NCBI RefSeq assembly: GCF_900636765.1
Contig: NZ_LR134313.1
Coordinates: forward strand, 62,001 to 126,000
DNA length: 64,000 nucleotides
Source of the DNA: Neisseria canis
Lineage (GTDB): Bacteria > Pseudomonadota > Gammaproteobacteria > Burkholderiales > Neisseriaceae
Direction: 5' to 3'
The position numbers were made by a program, and so were the translations under genes. Each line of letters opens with the position of its first letter. Position 1 is the first letter of the stretch. The notes beneath the pieces are model-generated. The model saw only the letters and a program-made list of their open reading frames with translations, had not been told where the DNA came from and made no database searches. Below, piece after piece: positions 9,954 to 19,527 of this stretch.

Positions 9954-10706
9954 TTATGATTGGATTTTCCGTTGCTCTTCTTCAATTTCCTGTAAGAGTC
10001 GGATTTCCTCTGGGATTAAATTGCGCTTTTCCAGCAAATCCGGTCGGCGCAGTAAAGTGCGTTGCAGCGATTGTTTTAACCGCCACTTCGCTATCAAACC
10101 ATGGTTTCCCGAACGCAGCACATCCGGAATATCCATACCTCGAAACTCTAAAGGGCGTGTGTAGTGCGGGCAATCCAACAGACCGTCGGCAAAAGAATCC
10201 TGCTCTGCCGACTGACTGTCGCCCAACACGCCGGGAATCAGGCGCAGCACCGCGTCCATCAGCATCATGGCCGGCAACTCGCCGCCTGACACTACAAAAT
10301 CACCTATACTGATTTCTTGATCAACGCTTGTCGATAATATGCGTTCATCTACACCTTCATAGCGCCCACAAAGCAAAATCAAATCGCTCATCTGAGCGAA
10401 TTCTGCCACTTTTTGATGTGTCAGCGGCATACCTTGCGGGCTTAAATAAATCACAACAGGCTGATTACCGGAAAGATTTTCCTTTGCCGCATCAATAGCT
10501 GCCTGCAATGGCGGCGCCATCATAATCATTCCGGGTCCGCCGCCAAAAGGGCGGTCATCGATATAACCCAGTTTGTTATCGGCAAACCGGCGCGGGTTAA
10601 TGCTATCGAACTGCCACAATCCTTGCTTAAGGGCGCGGGAAGTTACGCCGTATTGCGTGATGCTCTCAAACATCTCGGGAAACAGGGTAATGGCTTGGAT
10701 TTTCAT
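9954..10706 (-). CDS. trmD: tRNA (guanine-N1)-methyltransferase
   Basis: TrmD methylates G37 of tRNAs, which prevents frameshifting. The 250-residue product has the SPOUT-fold knot motifs [30 protein letters not shown] and [15 protein letters not shown]. The start was set at ATG 10704-10706 ([13 protein letters not shown]). An upstream in-frame start adding six residues is possible, but that region belongs to rimM. The A of this ATG is the last base of the rimM TGA stop (TGATG), which suggests coupled translation. Confidence 0.97.
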   Translation of the reverse strand: MKIQAITLFPEMFESITQYGVTSRALKQGLWQFDSINPRRFADNKLGYIDDRPFGGGPGMIMMAPPLQAAIDAAKENLSGNQPVVIYLSPQGMPLTHQKVAEFAQMSDLILLCGRYEGVDERILSTSVDQEISIGDFVVSGGELPAMMLMDAVLRLIPGVLGDSQSAEQDSFADGLLDCPHYTRPLEFRGMDIPDVLRSGNHGLIAKWRLKQSLQRTLLRRPDLLEKRNLIPEEIRLLQEIEEEQRKIQS

Positions 10707-11215
10707 CAATAATCCAAGCCCCAATCTACCGTAATGGATTGTGTTTCGGAATCAACGCGGTCGATATAGTGCGACACAAACGGTATCAGCTTCTTTCCGT
10801 AACTGCCGTTAACCATCAAAACATCATGCGCACCTGTTTCCATCAGGTTTTCGACTTTGCCTAACGAAACGCCGTCACGGTTGAATACTTCCATACCTAC
10901 CAAATCGGCCCAGTAGTATTCATCTTCTTCAACCGGAGCAAATTCTTCGCGGGGAATTTCAATCGTATAGCCGCGCAGAGCATGTGCGATGTCGCGGTCG
11001 TCAACTCCTTCAAATTTCACTTGAAGCTCGCCGCCGACCAGCTTTCCGCTTTCTACGGCAACATTATTGATTTGACCGTCTTTAACCAAGCGCCACTCGG
11101 CATAATCCAAAAGGCTATCAGGATATTCGGTATTTGCAGCCACTTTAACCCAGCCTTTAATACCGAACGCACCTTTAATGTAGCCCATAGCTATCCATTG
11201 CCGAGAGTCGTTCAT
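10706..11215 (-). CDS. rimM: 16S rRNA processing protein RimM
   Basis: RimM helps maturation of the 30S subunit head by binding near protein S19. The 169-residue product has the N-terminal beta-barrel ([16 protein letters not shown]) and the PRC-barrel C-terminal part ([39 protein letters not shown]), ending DWGLDY. It follows rpsP by 22 bases and overlaps trmD by one base, as expected in this conserved operon. Confidence 0.97.
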   Translation of the reverse strand: MNDSRQWIAMGYIKGAFGIKGWVKVAANTEYPDSLLDYAEWRLVKDGQINNVAVESGKLVGGELQVKFEGVDDRDIAHALRGYTIEIPREEFAPVEEDEYYWADLVGMEVFNRDGVSLGKVENLMETGAHDVLMVNGSYGKKLIPFVSHYIDRVDSETQSITVDWGLDY

Positions 11216-11237
11216 GGTGTATTTGCTTTATTGGAAC

Positions 11238-11486
11238 TTAAGCGGCAGCTTTTTGTTCTTTAACCAGTTTGGCTACTGCTTCGCTCACTTGCGCGCCTTG
11301 GCTTACCCAGTGGTTCAAACGCTCAGCATTCAAACGAACACGCTCTTGTTTTTCATTGGCAACAGGATTGTAGAAACCAACGCGCTCAATGAAACGGCCG
11401 TCGCGACGGCTGCGGCTGTCTGCTACGATAATGCTGTAAAAAGGGCGTTTTTTAGAGCCGCCACGGGCTAAACGGATAACTACCAT
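11238..11486 (-). CDS. rpsP: 30S ribosomal protein S16
   Basis: S16 is an assembly protein of the small subunit. The 82-residue product starts [19 protein letters not shown] and contains [15 protein letters not shown], both universal in S16. The frame stays open further upstream, but the ATG at 11484-11486 matches the family start and has CAAGGA upstream. It is the first gene of the rpsP-rimM-trmD-rplS operon, so the operon promoter should lie in 11487-11639. Confidence 0.97.
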   Translation of the reverse strand: MVVIRLARGGSKKRPFYSIIVADSRSRRDGRFIERVGFYNPVANEKQERVRLNAERLNHWVSQGAQVSEAVAKLVKEQKAAA

Positions 11487-11639
11487 GTTTAAAAATTCCT
11501 TGGAGAAAAATAGAATATATGGGAAACCGCTAATTTTAGGATAGTTTGGCGTTTTAATGCAAGTGTTTGTTGTATCAGTTTCATTTTTCCCGCTTGCCAA
11601 AATGTGTAAGTGTCGGATTTACACAGATTTCAAGCAGCA

Positions 11640-12716
11640 TCAACCGCCCAGCACACGGCGCAAGATTTCCATATCGTTGATCGGAGTAATACAGGCCTCG
11701 CCCAATCGGTTCAAACTGACAAAACGCATGGTTCCGCCGCTGACTTTTTTATCGTGCTGCATATGCTCGATCCAACGCTCGAAACCAAATTCCGGCGCCT
11801 CGGTGGGCAGCCCGGTCTTTGCAAGCAAACGGATAACACGCTGAGTGTCGGCTCCGCTCAATTTGCCCAATTCCTGCGACAAACGGCATGCCAGCACAGT
11901 ACCCGCGGCAACAGCCTCTCCGTGCAGCCATACTCCATACCCCATTTCCGCTTCAATGGCGTGGCCGAATGTGTGGCCGAGATTAAGCCATGCGCGTATA
12001 CCTTGCTCTTTTTCGTCAGCCGCCACGATTTGGGCTTTCATCTTGCAGCAATGGTAAACGGCATAACTTAATGCCTCTTCTTTTTGCTCCATCAAATCGT
12101 GGATATTGTTTTCCAGCCAAACAAGAAAATCGGCATCTCCCAGCAAAGCATACTTAATCACTTCGGCCATGCCCGCAGAAAATTCGCGCGGCGGTAACGT
12201 AGCCAAAGTAGATAAATCGGCCAATACGGCTTGCGGCTGGTAAAATGCGCCGATCATATTTTTGCCCAACGGGTGATTAACCGCCGTTTTTCCACCTACT
12301 GAAGAATCCACCTGGCTCAGCAAAGTGGTGGGCACTTGGATAAAAGGTGCGCCACGTTGGTACACCGCAGCGGCAAAACCGACCATATCGCCGATTACTC
12401 CTCCGCCCAATGCGATTAACGTGGTTTGCCGCTCTGCCCTGTTTTGGAGCAAACCATCGAAAATCAGGTTGAGCGTCTGCCAGTTTTTATGTTCTTCACC
12501 GTCCGGCAGGATGATGGGAAAGTGATCCACACCCAAACTATCCAAACCTTTTTGCATGACTTCCAAATAAAGCGGCGCAATGGTTTCATTGGTAACAACC
12601 GCGGCTTTTTGCTTGATATAAGGGCGCAATATTTCTATCTGGCTTTGGCTTAACAGATCTTTGCCTATAAAGATGGGATAACTGTGCGACGGGGTGTTGA
12701 CTGTGAGTGTTTGCAT
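11640..12716 (-). CDS. aroB: 3-dehydroquinate synthase
   Basis: AroB is the second enzyme of the shikimate pathway and converts DAHP to 3-dehydroquinate using NAD and a divalent metal. The 358-residue product shows [56 protein letters not shown] and metal-ligand helices with [19 protein letters not shown] and LHGEAVAAG. It lies 6 bases after aroK on the same strand, a conserved pair making consecutive-pathway enzymes. Confidence 0.97.
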   Translation of the reverse strand: MQTLTVNTPSHSYPIFIGKDLLSQSQIEILRPYIKQKAAVVTNETIAPLYLEVMQKGLDSLGVDHFPIILPDGEEHKNWQTLNLIFDGLLQNRAERQTTLIALGGGVIGDMVGFAAAVYQRGAPFIQVPTTLLSQVDSSVGGKTAVNHPLGKNMIGAFYQPQAVLADLSTLATLPPREFSAGMAEVIKYALLGDADFLVWLENNIHDLMEQKEEALSYAVYHCCKMKAQIVAADEKEQGIRAWLNLGHTFGHAIEAEMGYGVWLHGEAVAAGTVLACRLSQELGKLSGADTQRVIRLLAKTGLPTEAPEFGFERWIEHMQHDKKVSGGTMRFVSLNRLGEACITPINDMEILRRVLGG

Positions 12717-12722
12717 TTAGGG

Positions 12723-13241
12723 TTACTCTTGAATCAGGTTCAATATGGTTTCAATGGTTTTGCGGCAACTTCCTTCGCCGGCCTCCACCACAGCCGCTGC
12801 GGCTTCGCGGTAAACGGGATCACGGGCTTCGTAAAGCTCCTGCAGCTTTTCCAGGGGATTGTCCACTTGCAGCAGCGGGCGGTTTTTATCGCAACGGGTG
12901 CGCTTGAGCAAAACTTCCGGGCTGGCATGCAGATAAACAACCAATCCGCGCTCTTGCAGGCAGCGGCGGTTTTCCTCACGCAGCACCGCGCCGCCGCCGG
13001 TAGCCAGAATAATACCTTTTTTGCCGGTTAATTCGTTAATGACACAAGCTTCTCTTGTGCGGAACCCTTCTTCTCCTTCCAACTCGAAAATAGTGGGAAT
13101 CGACACACCGGTTTTTTCACAGATAACATGGTCGCTATCGTAAAAAGGCTGCCCTAATTCTTGGGATAGCCGCCTGCCTATTGTGGTTTTGCCCGCACCC
13201 ATCAGGCCGATCAGAAATAGATTTTTTTTTGATGTGTTCAT
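12723..13241 (-). CDS. aroK: Shikimate kinase
   Basis: AroK phosphorylates shikimate with ATP in aromatic amino acid biosynthesis. The 172-residue product has the P-loop [14 protein letters not shown] (residues 13-26), the substrate-binding [32 protein letters not shown] and the lid segment [15 protein letters not shown]. It is first in the aroK-aroB pair. The ATG at 13239-13241 gives the normal N-terminus. Confidence 0.97.
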   Translation of the reverse strand: MNTSKKNLFLIGLMGAGKTTIGRRLSQELGQPFYDSDHVICEKTGVSIPTIFELEGEEGFRTREACVINELTGKKGIILATGGGAVLREENRRCLQERGLVVYLHASPEVLLKRTRCDKNRPLLQVDNPLEKLQELYEARDPVYREAAAAVVEAGEGSCRKTIETILNLIQE

Positions 13242-13381
13242 GGGCTTGATTGTAACTGAAAATCCGCCTGAAGCGGCGATGGAAATGCCTGTCTGAAGCC
13301 GGCTTTCCTAATTCTACCAAGCCCCGGGCTTACGACAAATACAAATCTGCTACAATCCCTGATTTTTGCGTATTCTTTGCC

Positions 13382-14131
13382 ATGCTCTGTAAAACAGATA
13401 TCGCCCGCCGCTTTACCCGCGCGCTGCCCTCTTACGCGCAAAACGCACCGGCACAAACCCAAATCGCCGGGAAGCTGCTTGCTCTGCTGAAGCAGCAGTT
13501 CTCCGGCGAAGCGGCGTGCGCGCTGGAAATCGGTTGCGGTTCGGGTATTTATTCCCGCTTGCTGCAAAGCAGCCTGCCCGTGCGAGAATGGCATGTCAAC
13601 GATCTATCTACGGCGTGCGAAGCGTGGGTAAGCGCCCACCGTTTTTTAGGCGGCGATATCGAAACGCTGGCTTTAAACACGCAATATGATTTAATTACCT
13701 CTTCTTCCACTTTCCAATGGCTTGCCGATCCCGCTGCTTTGGTGCGCAAACTCAATGCCTGTCTGAACACCGGCGGCATACTCGCCTTCAGTACGTTCAC
13801 ACCCGAAAACCTTTTTCAAATCAAATCTCTGACCGGAGCGGGTTTGGATTACCCAACCGAACAGGAATGGCGCCAGCTGCTGCTGGACTGCGGTTTTCAC
13901 GTTTGCCATACCGAATCCGAAAGCCTTACTTTATACTTCGACAGCCCTCTGGCCGTGTTGCAGCATTTGAAAAACACCGGCGTAACCGCGACGCAAAAAC
14001 AAATGTGGACAAAATCCCGCATGCAACATTTTGCCGAACTATACCGCAACCGCTACGCAACCGACGGCCGCTACCCGCTCACCTACACGCCGCTTTACAT
14101 TATGGCGCAAAAACCGCTTAACACACCATGA
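13382..14131 (+). CDS. bioC: Malonyl-ACP O-methyltransferase BioC
   Basis: BioC methylates malonyl-ACP so that the fatty acid machinery can build the pimeloyl chain of biotin. The 249-residue product opens with KTDIARRFTRALPSYAQNA, characteristic of BioC, then the SAM-binding motif LEIGCGSGIYSRLL (about residues 48-61), SSTFQWLADP and GGILAFSTFTPENLFQIKSL. It overlaps bioD by four bases (ATGA). A DUS inside the gene encodes NACLNTG. The BioC call rests on motifs plus its bioD partner. Confidence 0.92.
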   Translation: MLCKTDIARRFTRALPSYAQNAPAQTQIAGKLLALLKQQFSGEAACALEIGCGSGIYSRLLQSSLPVREWHVNDLSTACEAWVSAHRFLGGDIETLALNTQYDLITSSSTFQWLADPAALVRKLNACLNTGGILAFSTFTPENLFQIKSLTGAGLDYPTEQEWRQLLLDCGFHVCHTESESLTLYFDSPLAVLQHLKNTGVTATQKQMWTKSRMQHFAELYRNRYATDGRYPLTYTPLYIMAQKPLNTP

Positions 14132-14778
14132 CCCAACGCATTTTCCTTATCAGCGGCATCGATACCGACATCGGAAAAACCGTTGCCACCGCCCGCTACG
14201 CCCAAGAGCTTGCCGCACAAGGCCTTTCCGTAATCACGCAAAAAATGGTTCAGACAGGCAATACCGGCATCGCCCAAGACATTCTTACCCACCGGAAATT
14301 GCAGGGCGTGCCTCTGACCGAACACGATTTAAACGGCACCACCGCGCCCTATGTGTTCCCCTACCCATGCTCGCCGCATATGGCTGCCGAACGGGAAAAC
14401 ACGGTGATAGACCCCGACCGCATCCTGCAAGCCACCGCCACCTTGTTGCAGCACTATGACACCGTATTACTGGAAGGCGCTGGCGGCCTGATGGTGCCGC
14501 TTACCCGCGATGCCACCATCCTCGACTACGCCGCCCAACACCGCTACCCCATCATTCTGGTTACATCGGGCAAGCTGGGCAGCATCAACCACACCCTGCT
14601 CAGCATACACGCCGTCGCCCAACGCAACCTGCCCCTGCATCGGATAATCTATAACCGCTACCCCGAATACGACCCGGCCATCAACGCCGAAACCGAGCGC
14701 TTTTTACAAAACTATATCCGCACGCATTTTCCGCAAACCGAATGGCAGGTGCTTGAAAAGCTGACAATGCCTGTCTGA
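14128..14778 (+). CDS. bioD: Dethiobiotin synthetase
   Basis: BioD closes the ureido ring of dethiobiotin using CO2 and ATP. The 216-residue product has the P-loop GIDTDIGKTVATA (residues 10-22), LEGAGGLMVPLTRD and VTSGKLGSINHTLL. It is translationally coupled to bioC. Two DUS copies shape its sequence: one inside (VQTGNTG), and one at the end where ATG CCT GTC TGA gives the C-terminal Met-Pro-Val and the stop codon, so the terminator hairpin starts inside the gene. Confidence 0.96.
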   Translation: MTQRIFLISGIDTDIGKTVATARYAQELAAQGLSVITQKMVQTGNTGIAQDILTHRKLQGVPLTEHDLNGTTAPYVFPYPCSPHMAAERENTVIDPDRILQATATLLQHYDTVLLEGAGGLMVPLTRDATILDYAAQHRYPIILVTSGKLGSINHTLLSIHAVAQRNLPLHRIIYNRYPEYDPAINAETERFLQNYIRTHFPQTEWQVLEKLTMPV

Positions 14779-14798
14779 AACAGTTTTCAGACAGGCAT
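14767..14798. terminator. DUS-pair terminator containing the bioD stop
   Basis: The left DUS provides the last codons and stop of bioD; the right DUS is its inverted copy across a 4-base loop. pmbA converges from the other side (stop at 14823), so the hairpin may serve both strands. Confidence 0.75.
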
Positions 14799-14822
14799 CC
14801 GGCTTTTCAAGCATGAAGGGAT

Positions 14823-16151
14823 TCACGCCCCCGCCACCGTCATTTCCGAAACCAACAGCGAGCCGACTTTATGGTTGGAGCGGCGCAGTGCGTCATCCGC
14901 CACGCCGGCGATGTTCATAAACATATCCTGCAAGCGCGAGGCGATGGTGATTTCTTCCACGGGATAAACAATCACGCCGTTTTCCACCCAAAAGCCTGCC
15001 GCACCGCGCGAATAATCGCCGGTCAGCATATTCACGCCCTGCCCCATCAACTCGGTAACCAGCAGCCCCGTGCCCATTTCTTTCAACAGCGCCGCCTGTC
15101 CGGCATGGGTAGGCGCAAGAATCAGATTGTGCGCGCCGCCGGCATTGCCCGTGGTTTGCATGCCCAACTTGCGCGCGCTGTAACTGTTGAGAAAATAGCC
15201 CTGCACCACACCTTGCTCAACCACGAAACGCGGCCGGGTCGCCACGCCGTCTGCATCGAAATAAGTGCTGCTCCACGCCTGCGGAATGTGCGGCTCTTCG
15301 CGCAGATTGATGAAGTCGGAAAAAATCCGCTTGCCTAAGCTGTCGGTCAAAAAGCTGCTTTGGCGGTAAAGTGCACCGCCGCTCAAACCGCCTACCAAAT
15401 GCCCGATTAGGCCGGCGGCAACGGTTGTATCAAACAGCACGGGATAGTTGCCGGTAGGTACACTTCTCGCCCCCAAGCGGCGCACCGCGCGTTCCGCGGC
15501 GGTTTTGCCGATGGCTTCGGCACTTTCCAAGCCCGAAGCCGCTCGCGCCATATCATACCAATAATCGCGCTGCATACCGGACTCATCCTCCGCCACCACG
15601 CTGCACGAAATGCTGTGCCTCGTGCCCCGCTGGTGCTGCAAAAAGCCATGTGTGTTGCCGTAAACAAACTGATAATGATAAGTCTGAACCGAAGCGCCTT
15701 CCGAATTCTGAATGCGCCCGTCGGCATCCAGAGCCGCTTCCTCGCAACGCAAAGCCAGCGCCGCTGCGTCTGCGCTGCTCAAGTCCCACTCATGATATTT
15801 GTCGAGATCGCCGAACTGCGTAGCCATCAGCTCCGCATCGGCCAAGCCCGCGCAATCGTCTTCTGCCGTGTATTTAGCAATATCAACGGCAGACTGCACG
15901 GTTTCTTCCAAAGCCGCCCGCGAAAAATCGGCGGTGCTGGCGCGGCCCTTGCGCTGCCCCACATACACCGTGAGATCAAGCGATTTATCTTGTTGGTATT
16001 CAATCTGCTCGGTTTGGCGCAAACGCACCTGCACACTCTGCCCCTGCGATTCGCTCAAATCCGCCTCGGCAGCCGTAGCCCCTTTTTGTTTGCCCAAATC
16101 CAACACCTGTGCGCACAGGTTGCCCAAATCCTCTGAAGTGTGGTGAAACAT
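14823..16151 (-). CDS. pmbA: Metalloprotease-related protein PmbA (TldE)
   Basis: PmbA/TldE is the partner of the TldD zinc protease. The heterodimer degrades unfolded peptides and matures some microcins such as MccB17. The 442-residue product carries family segments YVGQRKGRASTADFS, SCSVVAEDESGMQRDYWYD, TVAAGLIGHLVGGLSGGALY, GNAGGAHNLIL and DYSRGAAGFWVENG. Like other TldE subunits it lacks an HExxH motif. tldD is not in the window. The gene diverges from darP across 112 bases. Confidence 0.95.
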   Translation of the reverse strand: MFHHTSEDLGNLCAQVLDLGKQKGATAAEADLSESQGQSVQVRLRQTEQIEYQQDKSLDLTVYVGQRKGRASTADFSRAALEETVQSAVDIAKYTAEDDCAGLADAELMATQFGDLDKYHEWDLSSADAAALALRCEEAALDADGRIQNSEGASVQTYHYQFVYGNTHGFLQHQRGTRHSISCSVVAEDESGMQRDYWYDMARAASGLESAEAIGKTAAERAVRRLGARSVPTGNYPVLFDTTVAAGLIGHLVGGLSGGALYRQSSFLTDSLGKRIFSDFINLREEPHIPQAWSSTYFDADGVATRPRFVVEQGVVQGYFLNSYSARKLGMQTTGNAGGAHNLILAPTHAGQAALLKEMGTGLLVTELMGQGVNMLTGDYSRGAAGFWVENGVIVYPVEEITIASRLQDMFMNIAGVADDALRRSNHKVGSLLVSEMTVAGA

Positions 16152-16263
16152 ATTTTTTCCTGTTTGAAAACTAAAGGTATTTTAACCTTTTTCGGTAGCA
16201 GCCGTTGAAGAAATCGGCTATGGCTATGTTAGAATGCGGAAATCCTTAAATCGAGTATGAAAC

Positions 16264-16794
16264 ATGAGTGAGCAGCAAGAAGAGCGCATCAGCAAAACGC
16301 AAATGAAAAAGCGCATGGACGAATTGCAGGATTTGGGCATGGAATTAACCCGCCTTTCCGCCGAAACCCTGAAAAAAATCGACCTGCCCGAAGATTTGTA
16401 TGAAGCGGTGCGCGAATACAAAAAAATCACTTCCAACGGCGCGCTCAAACGCCAAACCCAATACATCGGCCGCCTGATGCGCGAAACCGATCCCGCTCCG
16501 ATACGCGAATTTCTCGCCAAGCTCAAAGGCGAAAACACCGCACACAATGCCTTTTTGCAGCGCATCGAGCAAATGCGCGCGCGGCTTTTGGCGAATGACG
16601 ACGCGCTTACCGCATTTGTAGCCGACTACCCGCATGCCGATACCGGCGCCTTGCGCACCTTAATCCGCAACACACGCAAAGAACAAGAGCTGGGCAAGCC
16701 GCCGAAAAATTTCCGCGCCCTGTATCAGGAAATCAAAGCCGTGATGTCGGATGGCAGCAGCGCAGACGGTTCAGCCGACAAAGCCGAAGAATAA
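16264..16794 (+). CDS. darP: Ribosome-associated protein DarP (YjgA)
   Basis: DarP (YjgA, DUF615) associates with late 50S assembly intermediates. The 176-residue charged protein contains the family core SKTQMKKRMDELQDLGMEL, TLKKIDLPEDLYEAVREYK, GALKRQTQYIGRLMRE and the C-terminal LRTLIRNTRKEQELGKPPK. It is followed 10 bases later by the DUF2750-like gene, probably in one transcript. Confidence 0.93.
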   Translation: MSEQQEERISKTQMKKRMDELQDLGMELTRLSAETLKKIDLPEDLYEAVREYKKITSNGALKRQTQYIGRLMRETDPAPIREFLAKLKGENTAHNAFLQRIEQMRARLLANDDALTAFVADYPHADTGALRTLIRNTRKEQELGKPPKNFRALYQEIKAVMSDGSSADGSADKAEE

Positions 16795-16804
16795 AGGTTC
16801 CGCT

Positions 16805-17272
16805 ATGTACACCGCATTTGAAGATTCCGAATACCAGCGTTTTATCGACACTTTGCTCGACACCCAAACCGTTTACACGCTTGCCGACGAAAACGGCGTG
16901 GCCGAATGCCCTTCCACAGAATACAACGGTGCCGACGGCGAACCGGTAGCCGTTTTATGCTATTGGTCCTCAGCCGAAGCGGCGCGCGCCTGCCAAAGCG
17001 AAGAATGGAGCATTTATCAGATTGAAGCCGTGTCTCTGGCCGAATTCATGAGCACTTGGCTGATTAATATGGATGAAGACCAATGCTTGGCCGGCATAGA
17101 ATTCGACGCCGGTTTGTACGGATTGGAAATCGAGCCCATCGAGCTTCTCGGCGATTTGATGGACAACGCCCAAAAACGCGGCATCACGCTGGACATCCCC
17201 GACTATGAAGAGCTGGTCGCCTACCGCCTCGAATGGGAACGCATGGCCGCCGGGCAAACTTTATTAAACTGA
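16805..17272 (+). CDS. DUF2750-like hypothetical protein
   Basis: The 155-residue acidic cytoplasmic protein resembles the DUF2750 family. TVYTLADENGVAECPS, VLCYWSSAEAARACQSEEW and LAEFMSTWLINMDEDQCLAG fit that family's pattern of a Trp-rich core. No catalytic motif is known or visible. The start was set at ATG 16805; a longer frame begins inside darP and is unlikely to be used. It probably shares a transcript with darP and ends before the DUS hairpin at 17295. Confidence 0.75.
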   Translation: MYTAFEDSEYQRFIDTLLDTQTVYTLADENGVAECPSTEYNGADGEPVAVLCYWSSAEAARACQSEEWSIYQIEAVSLAEFMSTWLINMDEDQCLAGIEFDAGLYGLEIEPIELLGDLMDNAQKRGITLDIPDYEELVAYRLEWERMAAGQTLLN

Positions 17273-17294
17273 CCGCCGCCATAATGCCGGATAA

Positions 17295-17330
17295 GCCTGT
17301 CTGAAAACCATCCGTATGTTTCAGACAGGC
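17295..17330 (+). terminator. DUS-pair terminator
   Basis: Inverted partial DUS copies with a loop of about 12 bases lie 23 bases after the stop of the DUF2750-like gene. Confidence 0.65.
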
Positions 17331-17341
17331 ATTTAATTCAA

Positions 17342-17581
17342 TATAGCCAACCTACTTACATAACAACACCGTCATACTCGGGCTTACCCGTGTATCTCCT
17401 AAAGTTACTGAAGCTCAAGATACTATAGTTAATCAAATTAATTTTTAATACAAGGCAGCAAGCCGAAGACAGTACAGATAGTACGGCAAGGCGCAGCAAC
17501 GCCGTAGTAAAAGTTAAGTTGATTAACTATAGAGGCAAGCTGAGAATGACGGGTGTACTATGGTTAAGCCGATTCACTATA
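17342..17581. repeat. Composite family B element interrupted by Correia-like element
   Basis: The unit opens TATAGCCAACC, carries the left palindrome arm (GTCATACTCGGGCTTACCCG), is interrupted at 17424-17531 by a Correia-like element, then continues with a degenerate right arm (GAGAATGACGG) and closes CGATTCACTATA. A related uninterrupted copy lies at 18379-18513. Confidence 0.55.
17424..17531. repeat. Correia-like element, short form, 108 bp
   Basis: Terminal inverted repeats TATAGTTAATCAA and TTGATTAACTATA enclose AATACAAGGCAGCAAGCCG, a GACAGTACAGATAGTACGG core and AACGCCGTAGTAAAAG. The ends, core and exact 108-base length resemble the short Correia repeat enclosed elements of meningococcus and gonococcus. 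Confidence 0.85.
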
Positions 17582-17655
17582 TCATGCCGGCCGGCGCAGC
17601 CCTCCTTCAACCTGCTTTCAGACAGGCATCATCCCAAACACACACCACCTTTTCC

Positions 17656-18303
17656 ATGAACCTAAAAAAACTGATCCCGCCACCCGGCCTTTTACTGATG
17701 CTGTTCCTCGGCATCCTCATTCCCCTGCTGATTATCGGGGAAATCGCCGAACACCTGTTGGTACACGAACGCTTCGCCTTTGAGCAGCCTTTGATGCTGG
17801 CCGTCCGCCAGCATACCCAAAACTGCCCGATCACTTATCTTGCCCTCATCCTGCACTGGATAGGCAAATGGCCCGCCGCCACATCAATCGCCGCCCTGAT
17901 TGCCTGGTACGAACTGCGCAACCTCCGCCCCAACCGGGCCGTGTTCGTGATTCTCAGCACCGCCCTGCCCACCGCCGTTATGAGTGCTGCCAAAGCCTTC
18001 TTCAGCCGCACCCGCCCCGAATTCTGGCCGCGCATCGTTGAAGAACAAAGCGCCTCATTCCCCAGCGGCCACAGCACTTTTGCCGCCGCACTAGCCACCA
18101 CCGTCGTGATTTTGTGTTGGCAAAGCCCCCACCGCGCCTGGATTATCCTCGGTGCCCTCAGTTTTACCCTGCTGGCAGGCTTCTCCCGCATCGTCTTAGG
18201 CGTTCACTACCCCACCGACGTACTCGTCGGCTGGCTTACCGGCATGAGCACCGTAATCGGCATCTATCAACTGATGCGCAATAAAATCAAACAATCGCGC
18301 TGA
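17656..18303 (+). CDS. PAP2-family membrane phosphatase
   Basis: The 215-residue inner membrane protein has about six hydrophobic segments and the three PAP2 phosphatase motifs in order: KAFFSRTRP, PSGHSTFAAA and SRIVLGVHYPTDV. Such enzymes remove phosphate from lipid phosphates such as undecaprenyl pyrophosphate or phosphatidylglycerophosphate. The exact substrate cannot be told from sequence. The start was set at ATG 17656 (MNLKKLIPPPG) because upstream in-frame codons fall within repeats. A DUS pair follows the stop. Confidence 0.87.
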   Translation: MNLKKLIPPPGLLLMLFLGILIPLLIIGEIAEHLLVHERFAFEQPLMLAVRQHTQNCPITYLALILHWIGKWPAATSIAALIAWYELRNLRPNRAVFVILSTALPTAVMSAAKAFFSRTRPEFWPRIVEEQSASFPSGHSTFAAALATTVVILCWQSPHRAWIILGALSFTLLAGFSRIVLGVHYPTDVLVGWLTGMSTVIGIYQLMRNKIKQSR

Positions 18304-18312
18304 ACACACAAT

Positions 18313-18366
18313 ATGCCTGTCTGAAAAGAGGTTCTGCAAAAAGAAACCCGCTTTTCAGACAGGCAT
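18313..18366 (+). terminator. DUS-pair terminator after PAP2 gene
   Basis: Inverted DUS copies, extended by AAAG/CTTT, enclose a loop of about 22 bases and are followed by TTTTCTT on the plus strand. Confidence 0.7.
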
Positions 18367-18378
18367 TTTCTTATATAA

Positions 18379-18513
18379 GATAGCCAACCCACACCCTAAC
18401 AACACCGTCATACCCAGGCCTGATCCAAGTATCTTGAGTCCCAGTAAGGTCGGGAGATACTCGGAGCCAGCCCGAGTATGACGAGCGTACTATTTCTAAG
18501 TTGATTAACTATA
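18379..18513. repeat. Family B palindromic element, 135 bp
   Basis: The element opens GATAGCCAACC, contains a long interrupted palindrome (CGTCATACCCAGGCCTGATC on the left, CAGCCCGAGTATGACG on the right) and closes TTGATTAACTATA, the same end as the Correia-like elements here. This suggests the two families share a mobiliser. Confidence 0.55.
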
Positions 18514-18626
18514 TAACCCAAGCATCCGATAGACCTTGCCAAGCTTTTGCATTAACATACGGCCCAATCCGCACCAATCCCAAACGGTTGATTATCTATG
18601 GCGCGGATACACGTTTCCCTATTCAC

Positions 18627-18667
18627 GCCTGTCTGAAAACAGCGGCAACAGCGCTTTTCAGACAGGC
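18627..18667. repeat. Inverted DUS pair upstream of trpC
   Basis: The pair (GCCTGTCTGAAAA and its complement) lies between the likely promoter and the trpC start, where a terminator would block expression. It may act as an attenuating hairpin or only as an uptake signal. Confidence 0.5.
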
Positions 18668-18688
18668 ATATCCAAACGGCCGCATACC

Positions 18689-19471
18689 ATGAACGACATC
18701 CTGCAAAAAATCCTCGCCACTAAAGCCGAAGAAGTTGCCGCCGCCAAAGCCGCAGTTTCTCCTGAAGCCATCCGCCACCAAGCCGAACATGCTGGGCCTG
18801 TGCGCAACTTCACCGAAGCCATCCGCGCCAAACATGCGCAAGGCCTGCCCGCCATCATTGCGGAAATCAAAAAAGCCAGCCCGTCCAAAGGCTTGATCCG
18901 CCCTGATTTCAACCCGGCCGCCCATGCGCAGGATTACGAACGCGCCGGCGCCGCCTGCCTTTCCGTGCTGACCGACGAGCAATATTTCCAAGGCTCGCCC
19001 GAATACATGAAGCAGGCACGCGCCGCCGTTAGACTGCCCGTGTTGCGCAAAGATTTTATCGTTGACGAATACCAAATCTACCAAGCGCGCGCATGGGGCG
19101 CCGATGCCATTTTGCTGATTGCCGCCACACTCGGCGCCGAAGAACTGGAGCGTTTCGAGCAAACCGCCCATGCGCTGGGGATGTCGGTATTGCTGGAGCT
19201 GCACGACCCTGCCGAGCTGGAGAAATGCCGCCGCCTCACTACACCTTTGCGCGGTGTAAACAACCGCAATTTACGCACGTTCGAAGTGAACATGCAGCAA
19301 ACCCTCGTTCTGCTGCCACAGCTCGAAGGCCATATCGTGATCGCCGAAAGCGGCATCCGAGGCAAAGAAGATGTGGATTTCATGCGCAGCCACGGCGTGC
19401 ATACTTTCTTAATCGGCGAAACCTTCATGCGTGCCGACGATATTGAAGCCGAAGTGAAAAAGCTGTTTTGA
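18689..19471 (+). CDS. trpC: Indole-3-glycerol phosphate synthase
   Basis: TrpC closes the indole ring in tryptophan biosynthesis. The 260-residue TIM-barrel protein starts [16 protein letters not shown] and shows [50 protein letters not shown] and IAESGI. The start was set at ATG 18689; the frame is open upstream but only through intergenic repeats. It is a single gene here with no other trp genes, as is common in Neisseria. Confidence 0.96.
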   Translation: MNDILQKILATKAEEVAAAKAAVSPEAIRHQAEHAGPVRNFTEAIRAKHAQGLPAIIAEIKKASPSKGLIRPDFNPAAHAQDYERAGAACLSVLTDEQYFQGSPEYMKQARAAVRLPVLRKDFIVDEYQIYQARAWGADAILLIAATLGAEELERFEQTAHALGMSVLLELHDPAELEKCRRLTTPLRGVNNRNLRTFEVNMQQTLVLLPQLEGHIVIAESGIRGKEDVDFMRSHGVHTFLIGETFMRADDIEAEVKKLF

Positions 19472-19527
19472 TTTACCGCTGCGAGCAGAGGTTTAAACCA
19501 TATTGCAAATCAACTGTATCTTTACCA

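Larger units (their letters stand above)
17273..17655. other. Repeat-rich intergenic gap
   Basis: This gap of 383 bases is almost wholly repeats: the DUS terminator (17295-17330) and a composite element (17342-17581) that contains a complete Correia-like element (17424-17531). Only the last 75 bases before the PAP2 gene are free of recognisable repeats. Confidence 0.65.
18304..18688. other. Repeat-rich intergenic gap before trpC
   Basis: The gap of 385 bases holds the PAP2 gene terminator (18313-18366), a family B element (18379-18513) and a DUS pair (18627-18667) ending 21 bases before the trpC start. No additional gene was seen. Confidence 0.6.
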
